Shown in pieces: positions 9,707 to 17,586 of a stretch of DNA of 46,185 nucleotides. Where the stretch lies: contig JALSLH010000064.1 of NCBI GenBank assembly GCA_026988435.1, positions 1 to 46,185 of the forward strand, written 5' to 3'. Source of the stretch: Methylophaga sp. (GTDB lineage: Bacteria > Pseudomonadota > Gammaproteobacteria > Nitrosococcales > Methylophagaceae). The notes beneath the pieces are model-generated. The model was not told the origin of the DNA, ran no database searches, and worked only from the letters and a program-made list of their open reading frames with translations. The stretch's first letter is position 1. Each line of letters opens with the position of its first letter. Made by a program: the position numbers and the translations under genes.

Positions 9707-10690
9707 TTAGTTTTCCTCAAGCAAGTTCTTTTCACCAGCACGGCTCAAACGCGGAAAATAAACTAAACCCAATAGTATTAAGGTAAAAATGGCAAAATAT
9801 GGGCGGCTATCAGACAAAACTTGCTGTTGTTTAGCAAACATTGGAATTTGCAATGCCTTACTCAATTGCTCGCTGGTTTCCAGGCGATGATAAACCCAGT
9901 CAACATCTTTACTAAGCTGCTGTAAATAGGGTTCATACAAGCGAGTTAAATGCTGGTCTCCAGTGACTTTAGCACTGCCAAAAGGCGCATTACGCGCGTT
10001 GTACCCTTCTACTGGGACAGATGAAGTAGGAGCCATGCCAAATGTTGAGCGGTGCGGAACATCACCTTGTTGATAAAACCCTTGTTGCTGACCTTGCTTG
10101 TTATATTTAGGGATGGGGACATTTTGCAAGCCCCCTACCCCGACTAATAGCCCTTTCAGCTTACCTTTCAAGTCACTAAAGTCGGTTTTATAGCGCGGAT
10201 TCACAGGAGGTGCTTCTTGTCCATCGGTTAAAAAAACAATGTGGCTACCACGGTTCTGTAATTGAGTAATAGTATTCGCAAGCCCTTTACCAATACGGCT
10301 ATCAGCAGCCCATGCCATCCGCCAGTCAATAGTATCAATCACACTGTCAATTTCTGCATAAGATGAACACACTTCGATAGGCTCAAATAATAAGGTGGAT
10401 TTTCTTTCCGTAAAAATCCCTAACCCCAACTTAGATTGACAGGGAAGTGTTAATACTAGGTCACGTAATGCCTGTTTAACAAAATGTAGCCGGCTGACCG
10501 CTTCACCCTTTAGCTGATAATCCTTAGCATTCATACTGCGTGTTATATCAACAATCACGGTAAAGTTATAAACGGGCTGGCGTTTAATGACTTGTGGCTT
10601 AATAAACAATACCAACATAGCCACTAAAGCCAGACTTAAACCATAAAACCGATAATCTTTCAGGTTTTTTAATAAATGCTGTAACAACAT
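9707..10690 (-). CDS. mxaL: MxaL, vWA-domain methanol dehydrogenase maturation protein
   Basis: The last gene of the mxa operon. MxaL proteins carry a von Willebrand A domain and are needed, with MxaA, C, K and S, for calcium insertion into and activation of methanol dehydrogenase. Visible features: an N-terminal membrane helix (LALVAMLVLFI), a MIDAS-type metal site in VIVDITRSMNAKD (DxTxS), HIVFLTDGQEAP as the second metal-site strand, and a C-terminal transmembrane helix (AIFTLILLGLVYF). I start at ATG 10690 (MLLQHLLKNLKDY..., 327 residues), just after the mxaK stop at 10695; a longer frame reaches 10765 inside mxaK. Confidence 0.85.
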   Translation of the reverse strand: MLLQHLLKNLKDYRFYGLSLALVAMLVLFIKPQVIKRQPVYNFTVIVDITRSMNAKDYQLKGEAVSRLHFVKQALRDLVLTLPCQSKLGLGIFTERKSTLLFEPIEVCSSYAEIDSVIDTIDWRMAWAADSRIGKGLANTITQLQNRGSHIVFLTDGQEAPPVNPRYKTDFSDLKGKLKGLLVGVGGLQNVPIPKYNKQGQQQGFYQQGDVPHRSTFGMAPTSSVPVEGYNARNAPFGSAKVTGDQHLTRLYEPYLQQLSKDVDWVYHRLETSEQLSKALQIPMFAKQQQVLSDSRPYFAIFTLILLGLVYFPRLSRAGEKNLLEEN

Positions 10691-10694
10691 AATA

Positions 10695-11258
10695 TTAAGG
10701 CAAACCACGTGGAAAGCCTGGCACGGTCGCCCAGAGTTTGGCTTTTTTCTCAGGGATAGGATCATCCTTTTCCATGGTGATTCGATCCATTTCTGGCAAT
10801 AAACGCATCGCGACTTCTAAATTATATTTTGCATCCCAATAACGACTGTCCAGTGCCAAAGCCTGCCTATAGGCTTGTTTTGCCAAAGCAGCCAGTGCCG
10901 TTGCTTCATTTATTTGCATGGCTTCAGCAAGCTCAATAGCCTCAGATAAATAAGTGTTACCCAAGTTGTAGCGAGTAATAGACTGTATTTTTTGGCTACC
11001 CTGATTAATAATTTTACTCAAACCCGCTTGTGCTTCTTTATAGCGATGTTTCTTTTTCAGGTAAGTTGCCCGCGCCAACTGTAACGCTGGGGTACTATTT
11101 TTCAATTGCTCAGGCCTTATGTCTTTACCTTGGTTTAACTGAGTGATTAATTGATTGCTATTGGCTATTTGGAAGCAAGAAAAAGCACTTTGCAACGCTA
11201 TCGCTAAAGCAATCAGTAATGCTCCCCAGATAGTATAATGACGAACAGCTTTTATCAT
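10695..11258 (-). CDS. mxaK: MxaK, methanol dehydrogenase accessory protein
   Basis: A 187-residue protein with an N-terminal signal-anchor (YTIWGALLIALAIALQSAF) and a helical, TPR-like rest (for example KKKHRYKEAQAGLSKIINQG and YNLGNTYLSEAIELAEA). TPR proteins of this kind accompany MoxR/vWA systems, and MxaK is required for calcium incorporation into methanol dehydrogenase. Its ATG overlaps the mxaC stop by 4 bases. Assigned from operon position between mxaC and mxaL and the TPR-like pattern. Confidence 0.8.
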   Translation of the reverse strand: MIKAVRHYTIWGALLIALAIALQSAFSCFQIANSNQLITQLNQGKDIRPEQLKNSTPALQLARATYLKKKHRYKEAQAGLSKIINQGSQKIQSITRYNLGNTYLSEAIELAEAMQINEATALAALAKQAYRQALALDSRYWDAKYNLEVAMRLLPEMDRITMEKDDPIPEKKAKLWATVPGFPRGLP

Positions 11259-12241
11259 GATCGTGCCTCGGCCAGTTTAAATACCCATAATAGGCTAATA
11301 AATAGGGTCGCTAACTGATAGCACAGGCTTGACAAGTCCTGCTTAGGTATTTTTTCTACATAATGTAAGGGCATGTTTTCTAATTGATTAATATCATTAA
11401 TAGCGTCTTGTACCGCGTCAGGGTTTTCTGCCTGATAAGCTTTATAGGGAATACCTAAACTGGTAAAAAACAAATGCAAATAGCGTTCGGGCATTGCCCC
11501 TGCATTATCATCGCGCGGATTTTCAGGTTTTTCATATAAGCCAGGACTATTTTCGCTGCGCATAAAAATCCAATACAGCCGGATATTCAGTTGTTTAGCC
11601 CAGCGTCTTATTTTTGCCTCACTGTCTGGGTCAATCACTGCAGCACCGTCAGAAACCAGGAGAATAATCCGTGAGCCCGTTTGTGAGCTTTGTTGTTGAA
11701 AATAGGATAAACCCATTGCCAGCCCTTTGCTGATATTGGTATAGGCCAGTGCCGGCAAATCAGTAGCAGAAACAGCGGCAAGTGCCGCTTGCTTGTTTTC
11801 CGTCAATGGCATAAAAAATAACGCTGAGGTACTATATCCGGCGACCCCGATTCGGTCATGCTTGCGCTGCTTAATAAAGTCACTTAATAAGCGTTTAGCG
11901 GCACTGGCTTTGGATTCTTCACTGCCATCGGGTGCTTTGCCTGCATAGGTGTAATCCATACTTTTACTTCTATCCAGCAATAATACAATATGTGCGCCAT
12001 AACCAATGCGCTCCCTGCTTTGTTCACCTCGATTCAAGCCTGCTAGAGCCAGTACCAGAAAGGTAATAGCGGCAACAGCAATAAGCTTGATCAATACTGA
12101 AATACAGCTTGATAGTCTATCCTTAGGTATTATGTCTATACAGGGATAAGGGTTCTGAGTGACACCATTATTAAATAAGGGAAGAAAACTCATCAGTAAA
12201 GCGAACAATACCCAAGGATAATCCACAGCAAGATTCATCGC
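11255..12241 (-). CDS. mxaC: MxaC, vWA-domain methanol dehydrogenase maturation protein
   Basis: A membrane-anchored vWA protein of the mxa activation set. It begins MNLAVDYPWVLFALLMSFLPL, has a second helix (IAVAAITFLVLALAGLN), a MIDAS site HIVLLLDRSKSMDYTY (DxSxS) and RIILLVSDGAAVI, and ends with another hydrophobic segment. I chose ATG 12241, which has GAGG six bases upstream and overlaps the mxaA stop by a few bases, over the longer frame from 12274. Length 328 residues. Confidence 0.85.
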   Translation of the reverse strand, partial: AMNLAVDYPWVLFALLMSFLPLFNNGVTQNPYPCIDIIPKDRLSSCISVLIKLIAVAAITFLVLALAGLNRGEQSRERIGYGAHIVLLLDRSKSMDYTYAGKAPDGSEESKASAAKRLLSDFIKQRKHDRIGVAGYSTSALFFMPLTENKQAALAAVSATDLPALAYTNISKGLAMGLSYFQQQSSQTGSRIILLVSDGAAVIDPDSEAKIRRWAKQLNIRLYWIFMRSENSPGLYEKPENPRDDNAGAMPERYLHLFFTSLGIPYKAYQAENPDAVQDAINDINQLENMPLHYVEKIPKQDLSSLCYQLATLFISLLWVFKLAEARS

Positions 12242-13134
12242 TTGCCTCGTTCTATCTGAAGGCAGTGCTGGCACAAAGCTTTAATTTTATCACTCTCGTT
12301 TTTGCTATCGCTACGGGCAGAACTAAAAAAGTACTGATTAGAATAATTAAAAAACCAGGTTAGTTTTTCGTGCAACGGTTGATAATTTGGGAAACGTTGA
12401 TAAAAATCTGCCAATTGATGCTGGAATAAGGGCTTGCCATTCAGCTGATTTAACGCTTTATGCATAATATTCAAGCTAGCAGTCAAGTCATCAGCCGATA
12501 ATTTAGCTAATTTCCGTGAAGGACTTTTGAATATCTGATATTTTGGTAAAAAAGTTAATAAGCCATAGAGCCAGGCCAGATAAGCCGCCAATATCAAAGC
12601 AATCAGCAAGCTTACTATCAGGCGATTAAGCGAGCGGGTGTTATCTAAGAAAGGCGCGGGCGTGTCTGGGCGCATATATTCTTTACCGTCATCTTTCCGA
12701 ATAGCCAGCTCTCGCAAGGGCGCGGCAGTAAAATGCCAACTGGGAACCTTTTTTTCTATGGTATTGCCAAATTGCCTGAACTGTAAGGTAAACCCAGGTA
12801 ATTCAAGCATTTTAACGGCTAAAGGTGCATAAAAAATTTGATAAGTCAGATCAATTTGATAATGGGTACCTTGTTGAGTTTTGGTTTTCTCAATGTTGAT
12901 CTTATTCAAATTAAGCCAGCGATTAACCTCCCCTTTACTGGGTATACTGCTAGCTTGCAAATCCAAACCCTCTCTAGCGCCTATAATAATTCGCTGTTTT
13001 ATTTCATCGCCCATCACATAACCAAAAGGACGAGGTGTTTGCACTTGAAAGTGTGTAATCGGCTGACTGATTGAGCCAGAACAGCTACTCAATAATAAGC
13101 CAATAAAAAAAATAAAAAGACTGTTAAACCGCAT
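12235..13134 (-). CDS. mxaA: MxaA, methanol dehydrogenase calcium-insertion accessory protein
   Basis: Needed for calcium insertion into methanol dehydrogenase in characterised methylotrophs. The sequence has an N-terminal signal with a plausible lipobox (GLLLSSC), a beta-rich periplasmic region of about 150 residues, one transmembrane helix (LIVSLLIALILAAYLAWLYG) and a C-terminal cytoplasmic helical domain. I start at ATG 13134 (MRFNSLFIFF...), nine bases after an AGG; a TTG at 13143 overlaps the mxaS stop and would add three residues. Identification is by position (S-A-C-K-L order) and architecture. Confidence 0.8.
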   Translation of the reverse strand: MRFNSLFIFFIGLLLSSCSGSISQPITHFQVQTPRPFGYVMGDEIKQRIIIGAREGLDLQASSIPSKGEVNRWLNLNKINIEKTKTQQGTHYQIDLTYQIFYAPLAVKMLELPGFTLQFRQFGNTIEKKVPSWHFTAAPLRELAIRKDDGKEYMRPDTPAPFLDNTRSLNRLIVSLLIALILAAYLAWLYGLLTFLPKYQIFKSPSRKLAKLSADDLTASLNIMHKALNQLNGKPLFQHQLADFYQRFPNYQPLHEKLTWFFNYSNQYFFSSARSDSKNESDKIKALCQHCLQIERGKR

Positions 13135-13139
13135 CTTAG

Positions 13140-13991
13140 TCAACCTGCGAGTTGTAAAAAATAGTGGTTAACTGACTCAGCCCGATAACCTTGATCCATA
13201 AATAACGGCTCACAGCCAAAGCTTCTAAAACAATGCTGTAATTGCTGTTTTCTCTGTGCAAATGCAGCTTGGATTTTCTTTTTTAGTGCTGGTCGCATCC
13301 ATAATGTCCGTGTTGTGCCCTGCTCCAGGTCAGCTAGCTTCGTCATCCCCCAACGTGGCAAATCACGACTTTCTTTGTTATCCCATAACACCAAAGGGAT
13401 AACCGTATGTTTATTCAGTCGTTGCATTTGTTGTTGAATTATTTTAATAGGCATATAAAAATCAGATAATAGAAAGACCAAGGCTGAGCTATTAGGCAAA
13501 TAGTCTGCCGCTTGTAATAAACTATTTGCCTGACCTGTAAATGTAGTTGCCTGAATCCGTTTAGCAATTTCATTAACTCGCCCTTGCTGCAAATTGGCGG
13601 GTGAAATAAGTAATTGCTGGTTAAGTGCTTGACCGCAGCCCACAAAGCCAAACCGATCCCCCGTTGCATGAGCTGATTTAGCCACCGACAGCAGGCAATC
13701 GATCACTGCTTGTGCTTTATTATAATTACCGTGAAAACCCATAGAGGCTGATAAGTCCGCTAGTAAAAAAACATCCAAACGAGATTGTTGCTGAAACGAT
13801 TTAACCTGATACTCAGCGAAAGGATTGAGTAAACTGGCTCTTAAGTCTATATGTCTTGGGTCAGGTGCGGCAATCAAAGGTTGGTGATGTTTAAAAAGAA
13901 GCCCATTGCCTACCACTTTACCTGCGTGAGCACCTGGAAATACATTATAGGGGGCAGCTTTACGGTAATGAAAAATGTTATTTTCTATCAT
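13140..13991 (-). CDS. mxaS: MxaS, DUF58 protein of the mxa operon
   Basis: A DUF58-family protein, the usual partner of a MoxR ATPase, acting in methanol dehydrogenase activation. The DUF58 signature is clear: HIDLRASLLNPFAEY, then FQQQSRLDVFLLADLSASM, where DLSAS is a degenerate MIDAS-like site, and SSALVFLLSDF. At 283 residues it is soluble, with no strong membrane helix. The ATG at 13991 follows directly after the stop of the upstream membrane-protein gene. An upstream in-frame extension to 14027 lacks support. Confidence 0.87.
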   Translation of the reverse strand: MIENNIFHYRKAAPYNVFPGAHAGKVVGNGLLFKHHQPLIAAPDPRHIDLRASLLNPFAEYQVKSFQQQSRLDVFLLADLSASMGFHGNYNKAQAVIDCLLSVAKSAHATGDRFGFVGCGQALNQQLLISPANLQQGRVNEIAKRIQATTFTGQANSLLQAADYLPNSSALVFLLSDFYMPIKIIQQQMQRLNKHTVIPLVLWDNKESRDLPRWGMTKLADLEQGTTRTLWMRPALKKKIQAAFAQRKQQLQHCFRSFGCEPLFMDQGYRAESVNHYFLQLAG

Positions 13992-13992
13992 C

Positions 13993-14622
13993 TTACGATT
14001 GATTAATAACGAGCAAGACAAACCCAATGGTAACCAGTAAATAAACGGGAACGCTATATTTTAAAGGGCTGGTAACGATCAGATTAACAACGCCAGAAAC
14101 ATTTTTATGCTGCCGGTTATACAGTGATTCGCCCAATAGCCAAAGCAGTGAGTTAGCAATAATAAGTGCTACGATGCTTAATAGACTGGCTTCCGTAAAC
14201 AAAAAGGATTTATCCGTTAAGAGTGCTGCACGATCATTGGTATGCACTAAATTTGCCATCAGTATTCCCAGTATTAAGGCTCCCTCATCAAACGCAACCA
14301 GAAAAAAACCATAACTAAAAAAACGAAACCGTTGGCAACTTGTTTTAAACTGGTTTGCCCTTTCTGCCAGATAAACAAGTGGAAGACTCAGGCAAAACAA
14401 TAACAAGCCGATAATACTGATTAATGCCCAGAATTTAACCCCAATAGCTGAGTTAAGGGAGGTTGTATAGTAAGACGCATAAGAAATACCACTAAAATTA
14501 TCCAGGCGTTCAGCAATAATGGCACAGACAAAACCCACACCTGTCCAATTTAAATAAACAGCTAGTAAATCGTTGAAACCACTTTCTGGAGTGATTGCTT
14601 TAAAAAAATCTTGTTTTGTCAT
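13993..14622 (-). CDS. Five-helix integral membrane protein inside the mxa operon
   Basis: A 209-residue protein with about five transmembrane helices (near residues 24-42, 67-92, 103-128, 143-168 and 188-208). I see no catalytic motif and no family I can name with confidence. It sits between mxaR and mxaS, in the same direction, and its stop is 1-2 bases from the mxaS start, so it belongs to the activation part of the operon. In the classic mxaFJGIRSACKLD order nothing lies here, although some methanotroph clusters have an extra gene at this point. An inner-membrane anchor or channel for the MxaR/MxaS machinery is a reasonable but untested idea. Confidence 0.75.
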   Translation of the reverse strand: MTKQDFFKAITPESGFNDLLAVYLNWTGVGFVCAIIAERLDNFSGISYASYYTTSLNSAIGVKFWALISIIGLLLFCLSLPLVYLAERANQFKTSCQRFRFFSYGFFLVAFDEGALILGILMANLVHTNDRAALLTDKSFLFTEASLLSIVALIIANSLLWLLGESLYNRQHKNVSGVVNLIVTSPLKYSVPVYLLVTIGFVLLVINQS

Positions 14623-14654
14623 AGCCTTGTTATTTTTGTTATAGACCCGTTTAT

Positions 14655-14685
14655 GTGATGCGCTTCGTAACTCAGCACATCCTAC
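14655..14685. repeat. Dispersed REP-like repeat, copy between mxaR and the membrane-protein gene
   Basis: The sequence GTGATGCGCTTCGTAACTCA followed by GCACATCCTAC closely matches 20361-20391 and, less well, 5071-5100. It occupies the short gap between mxaR and the next gene. Such GATGCGCTTC...CATCCTAC sequences are typical of small intergenic repeats. Confidence 0.5.
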
Positions 14686-14700
14686 CTTGGCTGTTATTGG

Positions 14701-15714
14701 TTACGGTGCAGCGATTCCCTCAAGAATGCCTGTTATTAATTCTGGCATTAGCTGTTCTTGTCGATAGCTGTAAATAGGGTTTAAAAAAATCCGGTGTGCC
14801 ATGGTGACTTGAAAGACAGCCTGTAAATCTTCCGGTAATAAGGTCTCTCTATTTTCCAGCCAGGCATTCACTTTAGCTGCTCGAATTAAAAAACTCATGC
14901 CTCTGGGACTGGCTCCCGACATAATGAGTTGATCCATTTCTACATCGGCTAATTTAATACCGTATTTTTGGGGATATTTACTCGCTTTCCATAAATCCAG
15001 CGCATAATTTTTTAGCATGGCACTGGGCTGAATAGTTTGTTGAATCTGCTCAGCTAATTCATTCAATTGATAATAGGCAATTTTTCCTGTTTCCATGTCA
15101 GCAATTAAGCTATCCATATTATGAAATCGGCTATTAAAAATAAGTTCTTTTAATAGAGCGTCATCTGCCGGCATATCGATATTGATTTCCATCATAAAGC
15201 GGTCACGAGCAGCCGCGGGTAATTCAAATGTTTCTTCTCTTTCTATTCTGTTTCTGTCCGCAAAAACCTGTATATGCGGAAAATGATATTCTTGGTTAAA
15301 GGCGCTGATACTTCTTTCAGCCATCACTCTAAGTAATAGAGAATGCACCTGAGGGCGCGCGCGATTTATTTCATTAAAGAAAAATGTCGCTAAGCTTTCT
15401 CCTTGTTTAAGTAAAGGGCCGGGGTCTACTTGCGGTTTGCCTTTATTATCAAGGTAGGTGTAATAAATCAAATCTGCTGGCATTAAATCTATGGTGCCTT
15501 CAATCCGTTGATAATCACCGCCCAAGCCTTGTGCTATAGCACGCAATAAAGTAGTTTTGCCAACCCCTACATTACCTTCCAGCAAGACATGTCCACGAGC
15601 AAAAATAGAAATAACACAATGTCTTATCGCTTGTTGTTGCCCTAAAACCGTCTGGTTTATTTGTTGCTCAAATTCTATGGCTAAATTACGCCAGTCGCTT
15701 AGTTGATTATTCAA
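14701..15714 (-). CDS. mxaR: MxaR, MoxR-type AAA+ ATPase
   Basis: A MoxR-family AAA+ ATPase, the presumed motor of the methanol dehydrogenase activation machinery together with the DUF58 and vWA partners. At 337 residues it has Walker A GNVGVGKTTLL near residues 49-59, Walker B-like TFFFNEINRARPQ near 111-123, a sensor/arginine region around AERSISAFNQEY and the MoxR C-terminal lid (SGASPRGMSFLIRAAKVNAW). It is the first gene after the mxaI-mxaR attenuator hairpin, only 18 bases from its T-run. Confidence 0.93.
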   Translation of the reverse strand: MNNQLSDWRNLAIEFEQQINQTVLGQQQAIRHCVISIFARGHVLLEGNVGVGKTTLLRAIAQGLGGDYQRIEGTIDLMPADLIYYTYLDNKGKPQVDPGPLLKQGESLATFFFNEINRARPQVHSLLLRVMAERSISAFNQEYHFPHIQVFADRNRIEREETFELPAAARDRFMMEINIDMPADDALLKELIFNSRFHNMDSLIADMETGKIAYYQLNELAEQIQQTIQPSAMLKNYALDLWKASKYPQKYGIKLADVEMDQLIMSGASPRGMSFLIRAAKVNAWLENRETLLPEDLQAVFQVTMAHRIFLNPIYSYRQEQLMPELITGILEGIAAP

Positions 15715-15732
15715 ATCTATTACCCAAAAAGA

Positions 15733-15756
15733 CTCCAGCTCGGAGGAGAGCTGGAG
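15733..15756 (-). terminator. Intrinsic terminator/attenuator between mxaI and mxaR
   Basis: On the transcribed minus strand, CTCCAGCTC pairs perfectly with GAGCTGGAG (9 bp, 6-base loop) and is followed by TCTTTTT. This is a canonical rho-independent terminator 18 bases before the mxaR start. Because the downstream mxa genes run in the same direction with little space for another promoter, partial read-through is likely, giving abundant mxaFJGI and scarce mxaR-L transcript. Confidence 0.82.
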
Positions 15757-15778
15757 TAAACACTAATATTAATCTTTA

Positions 15779-15803
15779 CTGAAAATAACTTAATTATTTT
15801 CAG
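15779..15803 (-). other. AT-rich stem-loop downstream of mxaI
   Basis: CTGAAAATAA (15779-15788) and TTATTTTCAG (15794-15803) form a perfect 10-bp stem with a 5-base loop. It lies between a GACAAGA/TCTTGTC hairpin (15839-15856) and the terminator at 15733-15756, making three stacked hairpins in the 150 bases after mxaI. A role in protecting the 3' end of the mxaFJGI mRNA is an inference. Confidence 0.55.
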
Positions 15804-15838
15804 AAAGGGATAAATATAATTATCTATACCTTTTTGAT

Positions 15839-15856
15839 GACAAGAAGAATCTTGTC
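15839..15856 (-). other. Stem-loop 13 bases after the mxaI stop
   Basis: GACAAGA (15839-15845) pairs with TCTTGTC (15850-15856) around a 4-base loop. It is the first of three hairpins after mxaI. No T-run follows directly, so it is more likely an mRNA-stabilising structure than a terminator. Confidence 0.5.
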
Positions 15857-15868
15857 GGATGAGGTGTC

Positions 15869-16150
15869 TTAAATCTCATCCACATCATAAACAAAGGTGC
15901 CTGTCTTGTTAAAATGGTCTGAGCGCTGCTTATTGCGCGCTTCCATTTCTTTAATTGAGGCAGATTGTTTATTCAGTTCGTTGGAATCATGCTTTGGGTC
16001 ATATTTACTCCCCGCCACTTTTGCAGGATAGCCTGGCTTAGGCTCCCAGCAATTTCCAGGTTCTTTACAGTTAGTACCGTCATAAGCTTGCGCAGTAAAC
16101 GATACGGATGCTGTTAATAAAACAGCGATTGATAATATTTTGTTTTTCAT
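15869..16150 (-). CDS. mxaI: Methanol dehydrogenase small subunit MxaI
   Basis: The beta subunit of the periplasmic heterotetrameric methanol dehydrogenase. The 93-residue precursor has a signal peptide (MKNKILSIAVLLTASVSFTA, cleavage after AQA) and a mature part of about 71 residues beginning YDGTNCKEPGNCWEPKPGYP. The two Cys of the mature chain and the long Lys-rich helix (NKQSASIKEMEARNKQRSDH) are typical. GGAGAT just upstream of ATG 16150 fixes this start; an open frame from 16180 overlaps mxaG and is not used. Confidence 0.97.
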   Translation of the reverse strand: MKNKILSIAVLLTASVSFTAQAYDGTNCKEPGNCWEPKPGYPAKVAGSKYDPKHDSNELNKQSASIKEMEARNKQRSDHFNKTGTFVYDVDEI

Positions 16151-16164
16151 TTTTATCTCCTGAG

Positions 16165-16641
16165 TTATTTTTTCAGCCATTTAGCTTTTTTCGGTTTCCC
16201 TGTATAAATAGATCGTAACCAAGCCATAATTTTCAGCATCTCATCAGTATTGAAATTAACGTACTGAGGGCCCATCATGCCATTCGCACCGCCAAATAAA
16301 ACTTCAAACAAACCTTTGTCTGTTGCAATACTTGGGTATGTCCAATAATCATCTGCCAAGCCTGGCCCAATTTTTCCTTCTGCCTCATGCCCATGACAAC
16401 CTGAACAGCCTGTCATATAGAGGCTCTCCCCTTCCTCAATGGCTTCTTTATCCGTGTTATAGGGATTTCTGCCTTCTTTCATAAATTCTTTAAAAGCCGG
16501 TGTATTACCACCTTTTTTAGCAAAACTCATATCTAGTGGAGAACCAAGCAGCGCATGGCGCAGCGTTATATCTGCCTGGGCAGTTGTACCGAGAAGCGCC
16601 GTTGCTAGAACTGCGCTTGTTATTATTTTAAATTTCATCAT
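16165..16641 (-). CDS. mxaG: Cytochrome cL, electron acceptor of methanol dehydrogenase
   Basis: A periplasmic c-type cytochrome that takes electrons from the PQQ of MxaFI. The 158-residue precursor has a signal peptide (cleavage after AQA near residue 23) and one haem site Cys79-Ser-Gly-Cys82-His83. A Met-rich segment GGANGMMGPQY near 117-127 probably provides the sixth ligand. It sits between mxaJ and mxaI with short spacers, as in other mxa operons. The second codon is also ATG, so the true start could be one residue later. Confidence 0.96.
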   Translation of the reverse strand: MMKFKIITSAVLATALLGTTAQADITLRHALLGSPLDMSFAKKGGNTPAFKEFMKEGRNPYNTDKEAIEEGESLYMTGCSGCHGHEAEGKIGPGLADDYWTYPSIATDKGLFEVLFGGANGMMGPQYVNFNTDEMLKIMAWLRSIYTGKPKKAKWLKK

Positions 16642-16667
16642 TTATCCTATAATTGATAGCATCACGA

Positions 16668-17516
16668 TTACGCTTCAGGTAACAAAGGAATTCCTTCATC
16701 TTCCAGCAACTCTTCAATTTCAGAGTGTTGCTGTTGAATAAAGTCATTCAATTGCTTTAATAATACCGCTTCGCCTTTGCGCACCGCCATCGCTGTACTG
16801 TAATGCTGCCCCACTTTTTGACCATCTGCACGGGTACTGTTATCAGGAACTACTGTCATGGTCAAAGGAACCGTAGATTCTTTAACATAGCGTGCAGCTG
16901 ATGGCCCCCAAAGTACGGCCACTTCAGCCTTGCCACTGGATATATCGCCAACCATTTTACTGACATCATATTTAACATATTGATTACGGCGTGATTTAAA
17001 GCCAACCAATTCCTTGTTATAGTTAAAAGTATCGCTATATCGGCCAATCGCTCGAATCATTATTTCTGAGGGTGTTCCAGGAATATAGCCAATACGGTTG
17101 ACTGAGCGCAAAACTTCACTATCCCAATCTTTTAAATCCAAATCATCCTCTTCTCGCGAAATAAAGGTATAAGCAGAGCGGTAATAAGGCTGCGTGGTAG
17201 CCACTCTTGGATCACCTGCATCGACACCCATAACAACATCACATAAACCTTTATCTAAAAAGTCACGAATAAAATAACGCGGGTCTTTCCAGTAAACATA
17301 TTTTATTTTACGGTTTAAGCTTTGCCCCATTAAGCGAGTTAGCCTATTTTCAAAGCCCTCCCCTTTTTTATTGGAGTACGGCATTTCATTTTCAGCAGCA
17401 CAAACTTTAAGTACCTTACCCGTAGGTGCCGAAGCAATCTCTGGTTGTGCATTTGCCGCACAGCCAGAAATTAATGCCAATCCCGTTAGATAGAGCAATC
17501 TCTGTTTCAATATCAT
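16668..17516 (-). CDS. mxaJ: MxaJ, methanol dehydrogenase-associated periplasmic protein
   Basis: A solute-binding-protein-like (SBP_bac_3 fold) periplasmic protein that interacts with or helps to assemble methanol dehydrogenase. At 282 residues it contains KVLKVCAAENEMPYSNKKGEGFENRL near residues 34-59 and DVVMGVDAGDPRVATTQPYY near 113-132. The leader MILKQRLLYLTGLALISGCA carries a plausible lipobox (I-S-G-Cys19), so it may be a lipoprotein rather than a freely soluble protein; this is read from sequence only. It follows mxaF after a 70-bp gap with a stem-loop. Confidence 0.93.
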   Translation of the reverse strand: MILKQRLLYLTGLALISGCAANAQPEIASAPTGKVLKVCAAENEMPYSNKKGEGFENRLTRLMGQSLNRKIKYVYWKDPRYFIRDFLDKGLCDVVMGVDAGDPRVATTQPYYRSAYTFISREEDDLDLKDWDSEVLRSVNRIGYIPGTPSEIMIRAIGRYSDTFNYNKELVGFKSRRNQYVKYDVSKMVGDISSGKAEVAVLWGPSAARYVKESTVPLTMTVVPDNSTRADGQKVGQHYSTAMAVRKGEAVLLKQLNDFIQQQHSEIEELLEDEGIPLLPEA

Positions 17517-17548
17517 TTTTTTATCTATTAATCGTGTGAGTTTGTATA

Positions 17549-17577
17549 GGGTGGATAAACAATAGCGTTATCCACCC
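17549..17577 (-). other. Stem-loop between mxaF and mxaJ
   Basis: GGGTGGATAA (17549-17558) and TTATCCACCC (17568-17577) form a perfect 10-bp stem with a 9-base loop. It starts 10 bases after the mxaF stop on the transcribed strand and is followed by TATACAAACT, not a T-run. It probably stabilises the mxaF mRNA against 3' decay or slows polymerase, so that MxaF outnumbers MxaJ. Confidence 0.7.
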
Positions 17578-17586
17578 AGGTGCTTA

